Source: an uncultured Clostridium sp.
Lineage (GTDB): Bacteria > Bacillota > Clostridia > TANB77 > CAG-508
NCBI GenBank assembly: GCA_945865665.1
Contig: CAMBEE010000003.1
Span: 1-64,000 of the forward strand
Reading direction: 5' to 3'
Length of the DNA stretch: 64,000 nucleotides
The notes under the pieces: generated by a model
Told to the model about the DNA's origin: nothing
Databases searched by the model: none
What the model saw: the letters and a program-made list of their open reading frames with translations, nothing else
Shown: piece after piece, positions 44,626-53,518 of the stretch
How the letters are laid out: each line of letters starts with the position of its first letter
How positions within the stretch are numbered: the first letter of the stretch is position 1
Translations under genes and position numbers: made by a program

Positions 44626-46638
44626 ATGAAAAATAATAAAGTGATTTCTAAAGTAATTTCAGGTGCATTGTTGTGCTCTATGGTAGGATATACATTTCCT
44701 GTATTTGCTTATACAAAAGACGAGACTGTTTATTCAAAAATGGACAGTAATGGAAAAAATTATAAAACAATAGTAAGTACACATATTAAAAATACAGAAA
44801 ATGCAGATTTAATTAATGATTTATCAGATTTATTAAATGTTAAAAATACAAGTGGGGACGAAACTTACACACAAGATGGCAACAAATTTGTATGGAATGC
44901 TAATAAAAATGATATTTATTATCAAGGTGAATCTTCAAAAGAGTTACCAATTGAATGTAATGTTAAATATGATTTAGATGGAAAAGAGCTTTCTGCAAGT
45001 GAAATTGCTGGAAAAAGTGGTAAAGTTAAGATTACATTACAATATACAAATAAAGAAGAAAGAACTGTTGATATAAATGGTAAAAAAGTTAAAATGTATG
45101 TACCATTTGTAGTTGTTGCAGGAACTATAATAGAAAATGAAAATGCAAGAAATATAGAAGTTTCTTCTGGTAAAGTTGTTGATGATGGTTCAAAAACTGT
45201 TGTAGTTGGTATGGCTATGCCGGGTTTACAAGAAAGTTTAGGATTATCTGATGACGAAGTTGAAATTCCAAGTAATGTGGAAATTACAATGGATGCGACA
45301 AATTTTGAAACAAGTAGCATAATGTCTTATGTTACACCTAAAGTTTTAGAAGAAGATGATTTAAAAGTTTTTGATAATTTGGATGAGATTTATGGTCAAG
45401 TAAATACATTACAAACTTCAATGAATCAAATTCAAGATGGTGCTAATACATTAAAAGATGGAACTACAGAATTAGCAACAGGTGCAAATACTTTAAAAGA
45501 TGGTGTTACAACAGCATATAATGGAGCACAAACAATATCAGCAGAAGTGGCAAAATCAACACAAAGTTTAAAAAATGACAAATCAGAAGCATTAGATAGC
45601 AAAACTTTGGAATCAATAAAACAACAAGCTGCTGCAAGTAGTAAATTAACAGAAGAACAAAAGACTCAAATAAAAGCACAAGCTCAAACAAGTTCAGTTT
45701 TAACAGAAGAACAAAAAGCCCAAATAAAAGCTCAAGCTGCTGCAAAAGCCCAATTAACAGATGATCAAAAGGCACAAATTATAGCATTAGCAAAACAAGG
45801 GGCAGTATTAACAAAAGATCAAGAAGCAGAAATTACATCACAAGCTAAAGCAAGTTCAATTTTGACAGAAGAACAAAAAGCAGCAATAATAACAAATGCA
45901 CAAGCAAATTATCCAACAACATTAACAGATACAGAAAAGGCATTACTTATTGCAACAGCACAAAGTACAGCAACACAAACAGCAGTAAATACAGCTTTAG
46001 CAACAGCGAAAAATACAGCAGAAAAAACTGCAGTGGCAACAGCATTAGCTGTAGCACAAAAAGTTGCAATAGAAACAGCAGAAACAACAGCAGTAGAAAC
46101 AGCACAACAAATAGCAACACAAACAGCAATAACAACAGCATTGACAACAGCACAAAGTACTGCAACTACAACAGCAATGCAAACTTCAACAACAGTTGCA
46201 AAACAAGTTGGAAATCAAGCTAAAAAGACATTTACAAATCAAGTTGTTTCTCAAATGAACACTTTAGGAAATGGCTTAAATCAATTAACATCAGGATTAT
46301 CTGAATTAAATAATGGGGCTACAACATTAGCAAATGGAACAAGCCAAGTTAATGATGGGGCAGCAACTTTGGCTGATGGTATTAAGACATTTAATGAAGA
46401 AGGAATCAAGAAGATTTGTAATTATATTAATGGTGATGTTAAAGATTTGACTACAAGAGCCCCAAAATTAACTGATTTATCTAAAGATTATAATAATTTT
46501 ACAATGCTTGATGGTGATAATGATGGCGAAGTTAAGTTTATTATGATAGCAGATGCTGTTAAAAAACAAGAAGATAGTGAACAAAACAAAGAGGATGCCG
46601 TTTTAAGTACTAATGTAGTTAGTGAAGAGAATAAATAA
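44626..46638 (+). CDS. Secreted heptad-repeat protein, partner of the MMPL exporter
   Basis: 670 residues from ATG 44626 (GGAGG site). A signal peptide ends near VFA-YT. A beta-rich region (about 30-245) is followed by two LxxG heptad blocks: QIQDGANTLKDGTTELATG... near 272-300 and LTSGLSELNNGATTLANG... near 555-590. Similar blocks occur in YhgE/Pip proteins. Between them lies a repetitive part. Units of LTEEQKAQIKAQA type recur five to six times (about 345-445), then Ala/Thr/Gln-rich helix (about 450-545). No C-terminal anchor is present. It probably works with the exporter at the outer face of the membrane. Confidence 0.8.
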   Translation: MKNNKVISKVISGALLCSMVGYTFPVFAYTKDETVYSKMDSNGKNYKTIVSTHIKNTENADLINDLSDLLNVKNTSGDETYTQDGNKFVWNANKNDIYYQGESSKELPIECNVKYDLDGKELSASEIAGKSGKVKITLQYTNKEERTVDINGKKVKMYVPFVVVAGTIIENENARNIEVSSGKVVDDGSKTVVVGMAMPGLQESLGLSDDEVEIPSNVEITMDATNFETSSIMSYVTPKVLEEDDLKVFDNLDEIYGQVNTLQTSMNQIQDGANTLKDGTTELATGANTLKDGVTTAYNGAQTISAEVAKSTQSLKNDKSEALDSKTLESIKQQAAASSKLTEEQKTQIKAQAQTSSVLTEEQKAQIKAQAAAKAQLTDDQKAQIIALAKQGAVLTKDQEAEITSQAKASSILTEEQKAAIITNAQANYPTTLTDTEKALLIATAQSTATQTAVNTALATAKNTAEKTAVATALAVAQKVAIETAETTAVETAQQIATQTAITTALTTAQSTATTTAMQTSTTVAKQVGNQAKKTFTNQVVSQMNTLGNGLNQLTSGLSELNNGATTLANGTSQVNDGAATLADGIKTFNEEGIKKICNYINGDVKDLTTRAPKLTDLSKDYNNFTMLDGDNDGEVKFIMIADAVKKQEDSEQNKEDAVLSTNVVSEENK

Positions 46639-46647
46639 AATATAATA

Positions 46648-46687
46648 AAGCACTTTTTAAAATTTTTGGTTTTAAGAGTGCTTTTTA
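46648..46687 (+). terminator. Terminator of the exporter operon
   Basis: AAAGCACTtttttaaaa-type left arm pairs with TTTTAAGAGTGCTTT and is followed by TTT; it comes 10 bases after the stop. Confidence 0.7.
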
Positions 46688-46688
46688 G

Positions 46689-46778
46689 TTATTCTTGAAT
46701 TTGTGTAAAATTGATATAATATTATTCTTGATTTTGTGTAAAATATAGCTTGAATTATCTTTGATTTTGTGCTTGAAA
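46689..46778. repeat. Three imperfect direct repeats with 33-bp period
   Basis: TTATTCTTGAATTTGTGTAA (46689), TTATTCTTGATTTTGTGTAA (46722) and TTATCTTTGATTTTGTGCTT (46755) begin exactly 33 bases apart, about three helical turns. They lie between the exporter operon terminator and the 3' end of the XRE gene. A binding array or a small repeat relic is possible. Confidence 0.6.
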
Positions 46779-46784
46779 CAAAAA

Positions 46785-47015
46785 TTAATTATTATGTATA
46801 GGTTTTTCATAAGGCTTAAATTCATCTGTTCTGTAGATTAGGTAATCAACACTTGTATTATAAAAATCTGCTAGTTTAGATAAGAGTTCTAGGGGAATGT
46901 TTCTTTTGTTTAGCTCGTAATAAGAATATGCTACCTGGGATATGTTTAAAAATTTACTAAGTTCTTGTTGGGTTAAATCTCTATCTTCTCTTAAATCTTT
47001 AATTCTAGTTTTCAT
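46785..47015 (-). CDS. XRE family transcriptional regulator (small)
   Basis: 76 residues, little more than a Cro/C1-type DNA-binding domain: RDLTQQELSKFLNISQVAYSYYELNKRNIPLELLSKLADFYNTSVDYLI. AAAGGAG precedes the ATG. It diverges from a prepilin-like gene at 47175; the shared region contains a perfect 23-base palindrome that may be its operator. Confidence 0.88.
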   Translation of the reverse strand: MKTRIKDLREDRDLTQQELSKFLNISQVAYSYYELNKRNIPLELLSKLADFYNTSVDYLIYRTDEFKPYEKPIHNN

Positions 47016-47117
47016 TAGCTAAATTTCTCCTTTAATTTTTTATGGCATATGTTTTTCTCTTAAATATTATCAAGTTAAGTAATAAGATTATAAAATAAAA
47101 CAAATTGTTATATCGAC

Positions 47118-47140
47118 TTTTAAAACAATATGTTTTAAAA
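47118..47140. promoter_or_regulatory. Perfect 23-base palindrome, candidate XRE operator
   Basis: TTTTAAAAC-AATAT-GTTTTAAAA lies between the divergent small XRE gene and the prepilin-like gene, about 35 bases before the latter's start. Confidence 0.4.
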
Positions 47141-47174
47141 TAGTGTTAAGAGTATGAAACAAAGGAGAAGGTAA

Positions 47175-47774
47175 ATGAAAGAAAACAAAGGAATAACACT
47201 GGTTGCATTAGTAGTAACAATAATAATTTTGCTTATTTTGTCGGGAATTTCAATAATGGTGTTAACACAAACAGGGATTTTTGAAAAGACCAAAGAGGCT
47301 AAAGAAAAAAGTCAAAATGCTCAATTAGAGGAAAATCAAACATTAGATAATTATGTATCTCAGATCGATGATTTTAATACAGTTGCAAGTAATAGAGAGT
47401 CTTTTGCTACGCATAAAGATTTATTATGGTCAGGAAAATATAATACTTTAGTTAATACAATGGATAAACAAAGTTCAGGCGGATGTAAATTAAATAATAA
47501 TTATAATATTGAAGATTATGAATTTGTTTTAATAATAACGGCTATAAATCTTCCTGGTTCAACAATTCCAGAATATCATTCGACATTATTTCCGATAGAT
47601 TTAATTAAGGAAAATTATGGTTATCCAGCAATAGAAATGTCTGCAATTGCGAATTCTTCGTATTCTAGTAGAATGAATGTTGGATTTATAAATAAAAATA
47701 CTTTTTATATTGCTTATGAAAATCTATACGGTTGGCCAGGGCACTATATATCACATATTTATGGAATTAAATAA
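47175..47774 (+). CDS. Prepilin-like surface protein (199 aa)
   Basis: 199 residues. KENKGITLVALVVTIIILLILSGISI is a class III prepilin-type N-terminus with cleavage after Gly; the usual Glu at +5 is Ala, as in the 766-residue protein. The rest (helix to about 65, then a globular domain with one Cys) has no recognised motif. AAAGGAG precedes ATG. It is a single gene with its own terminator, probably controlled by the divergent XRE protein. Exported pseudopilin or minor pilin is likely but no pilus assembly genes are in the window. Confidence 0.75.
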   Translation: MKENKGITLVALVVTIIILLILSGISIMVLTQTGIFEKTKEAKEKSQNAQLEENQTLDNYVSQIDDFNTVASNRESFATHKDLLWSGKYNTLVNTMDKQSSGGCKLNNNYNIEDYEFVLIITAINLPGSTIPEYHSTLFPIDLIKENYGYPAIEMSAIANSSYSSRMNVGFINKNTFYIAYENLYGWPGHYISHIYGIK

Positions 47775-47780
47775 ACGAAT

Positions 47781-47810
47781 AAAGGAACAATTAACTTTGT
47801 TCCTTTTGTG
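47781..47810 (+). terminator. Terminator after the prepilin-like gene
   Basis: AAAGGAACAA and TTGTTCCTTT form the stem, followed by a short T-rich stretch. Confidence 0.7.
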
Positions 47811-47849
47811 GTAACTGGCGTTGTGCCGTTGATTGCTATTTTTGCTCTA

Positions 47850-47878
47850 TTGACAAATCTCCAAATCCGAAGTAAAAT
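47850..47878 (+). promoter_or_regulatory. gdpP promoter
   Basis: TTGACA (47850-47855), 17 bases, TAAAAT (47873-47878), with AAAGGAGAG and the ATG at 47902 following closely. Confidence 0.7.
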
Positions 47879-47901
47879 AGAAGATGTAAAAGGAGAGATT
47901 T

Positions 47902-49920
47902 ATGCAAACAAGTAATAAAAAAATTTTTGATAATTTAGTATCAAGAACAAAAATATACCTAATAATAATACTAATCTTATTAATAGGAATATGTTGGCAA
48001 AACAAAATACTAATAATACCATCAATTGCACTATATGTATTAATATTAGCATACACATACTTTGCTAACAACAAAAGAAAAAGTGAAATATCAGAAACAC
48101 TCCAAGATTTAACATTAACTGTAGATTCAGCTGCAAAAACAAGTTTAATAAACTCACCATTTCCACTAATCATATTAGAAACAGATGGAAATGTAGTATG
48201 GAAAAGTTCAAAATTTGCAACAGAATTTGAAGATATAGATATAAACACTTTTGTAAATGATTTAATATATGATTTAAAAGAAGAAATTAAAAATAAAAAA
48301 GATAGTACAGATAAATCAATATTAAAAAATATTCAAGTAAATAAAAGACAATACAGAATGGTTGGAAAGTTTGTCAATTCTAAAAGATATTCTAAAAATG
48401 AAAAAAATGAATACATGGCAATAATATATTTTATAGATGAAACTGAAAATATAAAATTACAAAAAGAATATAATGATTCAAAATCATGTGTTGGAATTAT
48501 TATGATAGACAATTACGAAGAAAATATGCAAATGCTAGAGAGTGAAGAAAAGGCTCAATATATTGCAGAAATAGATAAAGTAATTTATGAATGGACAAAT
48601 GGGACAAATGGTATATTGATAAAATCAGACAGAGATAGATATATTTACATTTTTGAACAAAGGTATTTGGAAAAAATTAAAGAAGATAAATTCAGTATTT
48701 TAGATAAAATAAAGGAATTAGATCCAAAACAAAAAGTACAATTTACATTAAGTATTGCAATTTCTAATGAAGGTGAAGTTGACAAAGACAAATACAAATC
48801 AGCTCAAACAGCAATGGATATTGTACTTGGTAGAGGTGGAGACCAGGCAGTTGTAAGACAAAATGATATTTATAAATTTTTTGGTGGTAGGTCACAAGAA
48901 GTTGAAAAAAGAACTAAAGTTAAGGCAAGAGTTGTGGCACATGCATTAGAGAATCTTATAAAAGAGTCAAGCAAAGTAATGGTTATGGGACATGCAAATC
49001 CTGATATAGATGCAATAGGGTCTGCTATAGGTGTATATAGACTTGCTAAGAGTTTAGATAAAAATGCATATATAATTGCAGATAATAGACCTGCTCTACA
49101 AAACTTTATGGAGAGCTTAAAAGAAGAACCAGAATATGAGGATGTAATAATTAACAAAGAAGTAGCTGAAGAAAATATTGATGAAGATACTTTATTGGTG
49201 GTTGTAGATACTCACAAGGTTAATTATGTTGAATCTGAAGAAGTGTTGAAAAAGGCTAGTAAAATAGTTATTATAGATCATCATAGAAGAAGTGCGGACT
49301 ATATTGAAAATGCAACACTAACATTCCAAGAAGTGTATGCTTCATCAGCTGCGGAGCTTGTAACAGAGTTATTACAATATGCAGAAGTTAATGTTGAATT
49401 AAAGAAAATAGAAGCTGAAGCATTATATGCTGGAATTATGATGGATACAAAGAGCTTTACATTTAAAACAGGTGTTAGAACTTTTGAAGCAGCAGCATAT
49501 TTAAGAAGATGTGGTGTTGACATTATAAGAGTTAAGAAATGGTTCCAAAGTGACTTAGAATCATTTAATAAAATAGCAGATATAGTTAAAAAAGCGGAAA
49601 TTGTTAATGATTCAATAGCAATTGCTTTATGTGATACTGAAAAATCTAAAGATATCAGTTTATTGTGTGCTAAGGCAGCAGACGAATTACTTACAATAAG
49701 TGATGTTACGGCATCATTTGTTTTAGGTGATACAGGTGAAAAAATTTGCATTAGTGGTCGTTCTATTGGAGATATTAATGTTCAAGTTATCTTGGAAAAA
49801 CTTGGTGGTGGTGGCCATATTACTTTGGCTGGTGCACAAGTTGAGGGAATGACTATTGAAGAGGTTAAACAAGAATTGATTATTAGAATTAATGAGTATT
49901 TTACAGAAATAGAAAATTAG
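47902..49920 (+). CDS. gdpP: Cyclic-di-AMP phosphodiesterase GdpP
   Basis: 672 residues with the full GdpP layout: two N-terminal membrane helices (about 15-55), a PAS-like domain (about 75-150), a degenerate GGDEF domain (about 170-310) and the DHH/DHHA1 domains. GHANPDIDAIGSAIG is near residues 361-375, VVVDTHK near 433, DHHRRS near 458 and GGGGHITLAGAQV near 634. It hydrolyses c-di-AMP to pApA, linking osmotic and wall homeostasis. It precedes rplI and dnaB, a conserved order in Firmicutes, but with a repeat and a 200-base hairpin inserted between. Confidence 0.95.
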   Translation: MQTSNKKIFDNLVSRTKIYLIIILILLIGICWQNKILIIPSIALYVLILAYTYFANNKRKSEISETLQDLTLTVDSAAKTSLINSPFPLIILETDGNVVWKSSKFATEFEDIDINTFVNDLIYDLKEEIKNKKDSTDKSILKNIQVNKRQYRMVGKFVNSKRYSKNEKNEYMAIIYFIDETENIKLQKEYNDSKSCVGIIMIDNYEENMQMLESEEKAQYIAEIDKVIYEWTNGTNGILIKSDRDRYIYIFEQRYLEKIKEDKFSILDKIKELDPKQKVQFTLSIAISNEGEVDKDKYKSAQTAMDIVLGRGGDQAVVRQNDIYKFFGGRSQEVEKRTKVKARVVAHALENLIKESSKVMVMGHANPDIDAIGSAIGVYRLAKSLDKNAYIIADNRPALQNFMESLKEEPEYEDVIINKEVAEENIDEDTLLVVVDTHKVNYVESEEVLKKASKIVIIDHHRRSADYIENATLTFQEVYASSAAELVTELLQYAEVNVELKKIEAEALYAGIMMDTKSFTFKTGVRTFEAAAYLRRCGVDIIRVKKWFQSDLESFNKIADIVKKAEIVNDSIAIALCDTEKSKDISLLCAKAADELLTISDVTASFVLGDTGEKICISGRSIGDINVQVILEKLGGGGHITLAGAQVEGMTIEEVKQELIIRINEYFTEIEN

Positions 49921-49952
49921 GGATTGGGGGACAGGCCTTCAATCCCGATTTT
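49919..49952 (+). repeat. Single GGGATTGGGGGAC-type repeat at the gdpP end
   Basis: GGGATTG...CAATCCC flank GGGGACAGGCCTT; the hairpin starts in the gdpP stop codon and is followed by TTTTTTG, so it can act as an intrinsic terminator. It is one unit of the family seen as pairs elsewhere. Confidence 0.75.
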
Positions 49953-49967
49953 TTGTTACTGTATAAT

Positions 49968-50172
49968 GTTTTTCAATGGTAGCTAAGAAGATAATAGTGT
50001 TTACAATTACATTCGGTTCGAAAAACAATATAACAATTTCCAAAATCTTTTTTGAACTCCCTTCCACTAAAGTGAACTCTTGTCCAAAAAAGATTTAATA
50101 AATTTTAATATTGTTTCAATCACATTCATGCAATTGTAAATACTATTATCTTCTTAGCTACCATAAGAAAAC
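49968..50172 (-). repeat. Long imperfect hairpin element, copy B
   Basis: Positions 49976-50008 pair with 50132-50164 (33 bp, one G-T), starting ATGGTAGCTAAGAAGATAAT. Inside is an internal loop with CGGTTC (50014-50019) facing GAATGTGATTGAAACAATAT on the minus strand (ending near 50108), then an inner stem ending in AAAATC and TTTTTT. The core matches copies A and C, but the outer arm sequence is different. It lies between gdpP and rplI. Confidence 0.8.
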
Positions 50173-50287
50173 ATTTATATAGCAACTAATAATTTATTTA
50201 AACAAAAGTTATGGTGTTCGGTTGAAAAATCCTCAAAAATAGTGTAAACTATATAAAGTTATAAAAAAGCGAAAGGTTGTGATTTTA

Positions 50288-50734
50288 ATGAAAGTAATAT
50301 TAAAAGCAGATATAAAAGGAGTAGGAAAAAAAGACCAAGTAATAAATGCATCAGATGGATATGCTAGAAACTTTTTATTTCCAAAAAATTTAGCAGTAGA
50401 AGCAAATGCAGAGAACATGAGTAAACTAAAGGGAATGCAAGATTCAAAAGCATTTAAAAAATCACAAGAAAAAGAAGAAGCAGAAAGAATAGCAGACAAA
50501 TTATCAAAAATTTTATTAAAAATAAAAGTAAAATCAGGAGCAAATGGAAAAATATTTGGTGGCGTTTCTTCAAAGGAAATAGCGGAAAATTTGGAAAAAC
50601 AATATCAGATAAAAGTTGATAAAAAGAAAATTGATTTAAAAGAAACAATAAAAACTTTAGGGACAGTTACTGTTGATATTAAATTATTTGAGGGAGTAAT
50701 TGGAAAAGTAAAAGTAGATATAATTTCTGAGTAA
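50288..50734 (+). CDS. rplI: Ribosomal protein bL9
   Basis: 148 residues from ATG 50288. The mature L9 begins MKVILKADIKGVGKKDQV, so the upstream GTG is not used. The N-terminal rRNA-binding domain has DGYARNFLFPKNLAVEA; the long connecting helix (KAFKKSQEKEEAERIADKL) and the C-terminal domain (SGANGKIFGGVSSKEIAENL) are complete. L9 stabilises the L1 stalk and translational fidelity. It precedes dnaB as in Bacillus. Confidence 0.96.
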   Translation: MKVILKADIKGVGKKDQVINASDGYARNFLFPKNLAVEANAENMSKLKGMQDSKAFKKSQEKEEAERIADKLSKILLKIKVKSGANGKIFGGVSSKEIAENLEKQYQIKVDKKKIDLKETIKTLGTVTVDIKLFEGVIGKVKVDIISE

Positions 50735-50828
50735 TTTTGGTTGCTTACGCGGTATGAAAAAAATATATTATCAAATTACAATAAAACATTAATTAATAAA
50801 AATTAGCAAATTTTTTGGGGGAATAGCA

Positions 50829-52163
50829 ATGGACATAGGAAAGATACCACCACATGATGTAGAAGCAGAGCAAGCGGTAATAGGAAGTATGCTTACAGAT
50901 AAAGAAGCTGTGGCAAGTAGTATAGAAGTTTTAAAGGAAGACGATTTTTATAGAGAAGATAATAGAATAATATATTCAGCAATGTTAAATTTGTATAACA
51001 GAGCAGAGCCAATTGATTTAATAACATTAAAATCTGAATTGGAATCAATGGGAAAATTTGAGCAAGTAGGTGGTTTTGAATATTTGGCAGAATTACCTGA
51101 AAAAGTTCCAACAACGGCAAATGCAACTAAATATATTAAAATCGTTGAAGAAAAATCTGTATTAAGAAATTTGATAAAAACTGCAAATGAAATAATAGAT
51201 TTAGGATATGACCCAACAGAAGATGTTGAAGATATTATGGAAGGTGCGGAAAAGAAGATTTTTAATATAATGCAAGATAAAAATCAAAAAGGATATGCAC
51301 CTATAAAAGATATTTTGGTTGATAGTTTTACTCAATTGGAAGAGTTATATAATAGAAAACAACATATAACAGGTGTTCCAACAGGATTCTCAGACTTGGA
51401 TTACAGAACAGCAGGTTTACATGGCTCAGAACTTATATTAGTTGCTGCAAGACCTGCAATGGGTAAATCTGCATTTGCATTAAATATTGCTACAAATGCA
51501 GCAGTAAGAGGAAATACACCAGTCGCAATATTCAGTTTGGAGATGTCAAAAGAACAATTGGTAAACAGAATTTTATGTAGTGAAGCCATGGTTGATAGTA
51601 ATAAAGTCAGAACAGGTAAGTTGGAAGATGAAGATTGGGGAAAATTAGCAGAAGCAATTGGCCCACTTTCAGAAACAGGAATTTACATAGACGATACACC
51701 AGGTATATCTGTAATGGAAATAAGAGCTAAATGTAGAAAACTAAAATTAGAAAAAAATATTGGTTTAGTTGTAATAGATTACTTGCAATTAGTACAAGGA
51801 AGTAATAAGCGTAATGCTAGTCGTGAACAAGAAATATCAGAAATAAGTAGATCTTTAAAAATTCTTGCAAAAGAATTAAATGTGCCTGTAATTGCACTTT
51901 CACAGTTGTCAAGAGCTGTTGAACAAAGACCTGATCATAGACCTATGCTTTCAGACTTGCGTGAATCTGGAGCTATTGAGCAAGATGCTGATATTGTTAT
52001 GTTTTTATATAGAGACGATTATTATAATGAAGATAGTGAAAAGAAAAATGTAGCAGAAGTCATTATTGCTAAACACAGAGGTGGTTCAACAGGGACTGTA
52101 GACTTAGGATGGCTTGGAAGTTATACAAAATTTGTTAATTTATCAAAAAGAGATGAAGAATAA
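50829..52163 (+). CDS. dnaB: Replicative DNA helicase
   Basis: 444 residues. The N-terminal primase-interacting domain (HDVEAEQAVIGSMLTD) is followed by the RecA-like hexameric helicase. Walker A ARPAMGKSAFALN lies near residue 206, IDDTPGISVMEIRAKCRKL is present, Walker B GLVVIDYLQLV lies near 313, and the arginine-finger region SQLSRAVEQRPDHRPMLSDLRESGAIEQDADIV is complete. It unwinds DNA at the replication fork. GGGGGAA precedes ATG. No intein is present. A hairpin-forming repeat ends the gene. Confidence 0.97.
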   Translation: MDIGKIPPHDVEAEQAVIGSMLTDKEAVASSIEVLKEDDFYREDNRIIYSAMLNLYNRAEPIDLITLKSELESMGKFEQVGGFEYLAELPEKVPTTANATKYIKIVEEKSVLRNLIKTANEIIDLGYDPTEDVEDIMEGAEKKIFNIMQDKNQKGYAPIKDILVDSFTQLEELYNRKQHITGVPTGFSDLDYRTAGLHGSELILVAARPAMGKSAFALNIATNAAVRGNTPVAIFSLEMSKEQLVNRILCSEAMVDSNKVRTGKLEDEDWGKLAEAIGPLSETGIYIDDTPGISVMEIRAKCRKLKLEKNIGLVVIDYLQLVQGSNKRNASREQEISEISRSLKILAKELNVPVIALSQLSRAVEQRPDHRPMLSDLRESGAIEQDADIVMFLYRDDYYNEDSEKKNVAEVIIAKHRGGSTGTVDLGWLGSYTKFVNLSKRDEE

Positions 52164-52168
52164 AAATA

Positions 52169-52246
52169 GGGATTTGGTGACGAAAATAGGGATTGAAGAC
52201 CCGTCCCCCAATCCCTATTTTCGTCACCAAATCCCGTTTTTTTTTA
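52169..52246 (+). repeat. Nested inverted repeat acting as dnaB terminator
   Basis: An outer arm GGGATTTGGTGACGAAAATA joins directly to an inner GGGATTG unit. Together they form a perfect 27-bp stem with a 12-13-base loop (ACCCGTCCCC), closing with TATTTTCGTCACCAAATCCC and a run of nine Ts. It fuses two repeat types and ends 14 bases before tilS. Confidence 0.85.
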
Positions 52247-52259
52247 GGAGATATATAGA

Positions 52260-53255
52260 ATGAAAGAAAAAGTTTTAGAAACAATAAAAAAATATAATTT
52301 AATAAAAGATGGAGATAGGCTGGTTCTTGGTGTTTCAGGAGGACCAGACTCTATTGCTATGTTAAATATTTTAAATGACATAAGAAATGACAAAAAACAG
52401 CATATGAACTTTGATATAATAGTTGCACATGTGAATCATATGATAAGGGAAGAAGCAATAGATGACCAAAAATTTGTTGAAAATTTTTGCAAAAAAATAG
52501 GAGTTACTTTTTATGCAAAAAGTATAGATGTTCAAAAAATTGCTAATAATAAAAAAATAGGAACTGAAGAAGCAGGAAGAAATGCACGATATGAATTTTT
52601 TGATGAAGTTCTAGAAAAAGAGAATGCAAATAAAATTGCTATTGCTCATAATAAAAATGATAAAATAGAAACTATTATAATGAATATGCTAAGAGGTAGC
52701 GGAATAGCGGGCTTGAAGGGAATTGAACCAATAAAAAATAACAAATATATACGACCTTTAATTGAGTGTGAAAGATTTGAAATAGAAGAATATTGTGCTC
52801 AAAATGGAATTAAACCAAGAATTGATAGAACAAATTTTGAGAATGTATATACTAGAAATAAAGTGAGAAATATTGTTATTCCATTCATTAAAGAAGAATT
52901 TAATCCAAATATAATTCAAACAATGGATAGACTATCAGATTTAGTAAAAGAGGAAGATGAATATTTAGAAAAAGTTGTTGAAGAAAAGTACAAAGAATAT
53001 GTGCAACATGAAGAAAAAAAACAAATTGTAATGGATTTAAAAGGTTTTAATAAACAGGAAAAGGTTATAAAATCAAGACTTTTGCTATATACTATATCAA
53101 GACTTTTTGGAACAACAAAAGGTATAGAAAAAGTACATATAGAAGATATTATAAAATTATGTGAAAAAAATATAGGTAATAAATATTTAACTCCAAATAA
53201 AAATATTAAAGTTTTAGTAAAAAATCAAAAAATTTATTTTATGAATTTGATGTAA
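52260..53255 (+). CDS. tilS: tRNA(Ile)-lysidine synthase
   Basis: 331 residues. The PP-loop ATPase motif GVSGGPDSIAML is near residues 24-35; HVNHMIREEA and EAGRNARYEFF, RGSGIAGLKGI and YTRNKVRN are typical of TilS. It adds lysine to C34 of tRNA-Ile(CAU), changing its codon and amino-acid identity. It is shorter than the Bacillus enzyme; the C-terminal domain seems reduced. AGGAG precedes ATG. hpt, often found between tilS and ftsH, is absent here. Confidence 0.93.
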   Translation: MKEKVLETIKKYNLIKDGDRLVLGVSGGPDSIAMLNILNDIRNDKKQHMNFDIIVAHVNHMIREEAIDDQKFVENFCKKIGVTFYAKSIDVQKIANNKKIGTEEAGRNARYEFFDEVLEKENANKIAIAHNKNDKIETIIMNMLRGSGIAGLKGIEPIKNNKYIRPLIECERFEIEEYCAQNGIKPRIDRTNFENVYTRNKVRNIVIPFIKEEFNPNIIQTMDRLSDLVKEEDEYLEKVVEEKYKEYVQHEEKKQIVMDLKGFNKQEKVIKSRLLLYTISRLFGTTKGIEKVHIEDIIKLCEKNIGNKYLTPNKNIKVLVKNQKIYFMNLM

Positions 53256-53310
53256 TAATAAAATTACTTAAAAAATAATAAAATTTATTTTATAAACCAA
53301 AATTTGGCAT

Positions 53311-53352
53311 AAGTTGACTATCCGTAATGCTTAGAGAGTCAACGGTTTTTTG
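53311..53352 (+). terminator. tilS terminator
   Basis: GTTGACT and AGTCAAC form a stem with a 17-base loop, followed by GGTTTTTTG, about 55 bases after the stop. Confidence 0.7.
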
Positions 53353-53518
53353 TAACAAAAAAGTAATACAAAAATCCTTGCAAAATAAAAATATATGTGT
53401 TATAAACCTTTTATAGTTGATAGTAGTGCAAAACTTTAGTATATTTTGCTAAAAGAAATAACAAAAAGATTGATTGCAAAAGTAAAATTATTAAAAGTAA
53501 GCAGAAGGAGGAATTATT

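Noticed and set aside
45506..46165. Leu-rich minus-strand frames opposite the repetitive part of the secreted protein
   Set aside because: They are complements of Gln/Ala/Thr codon repeats, not real membrane proteins.
50010..50030. tRNA-like GGTTCGAA word in hairpin B
   Set aside because: No acceptor stem or anticodon arm can be formed; the word is part of the conserved hairpin core.
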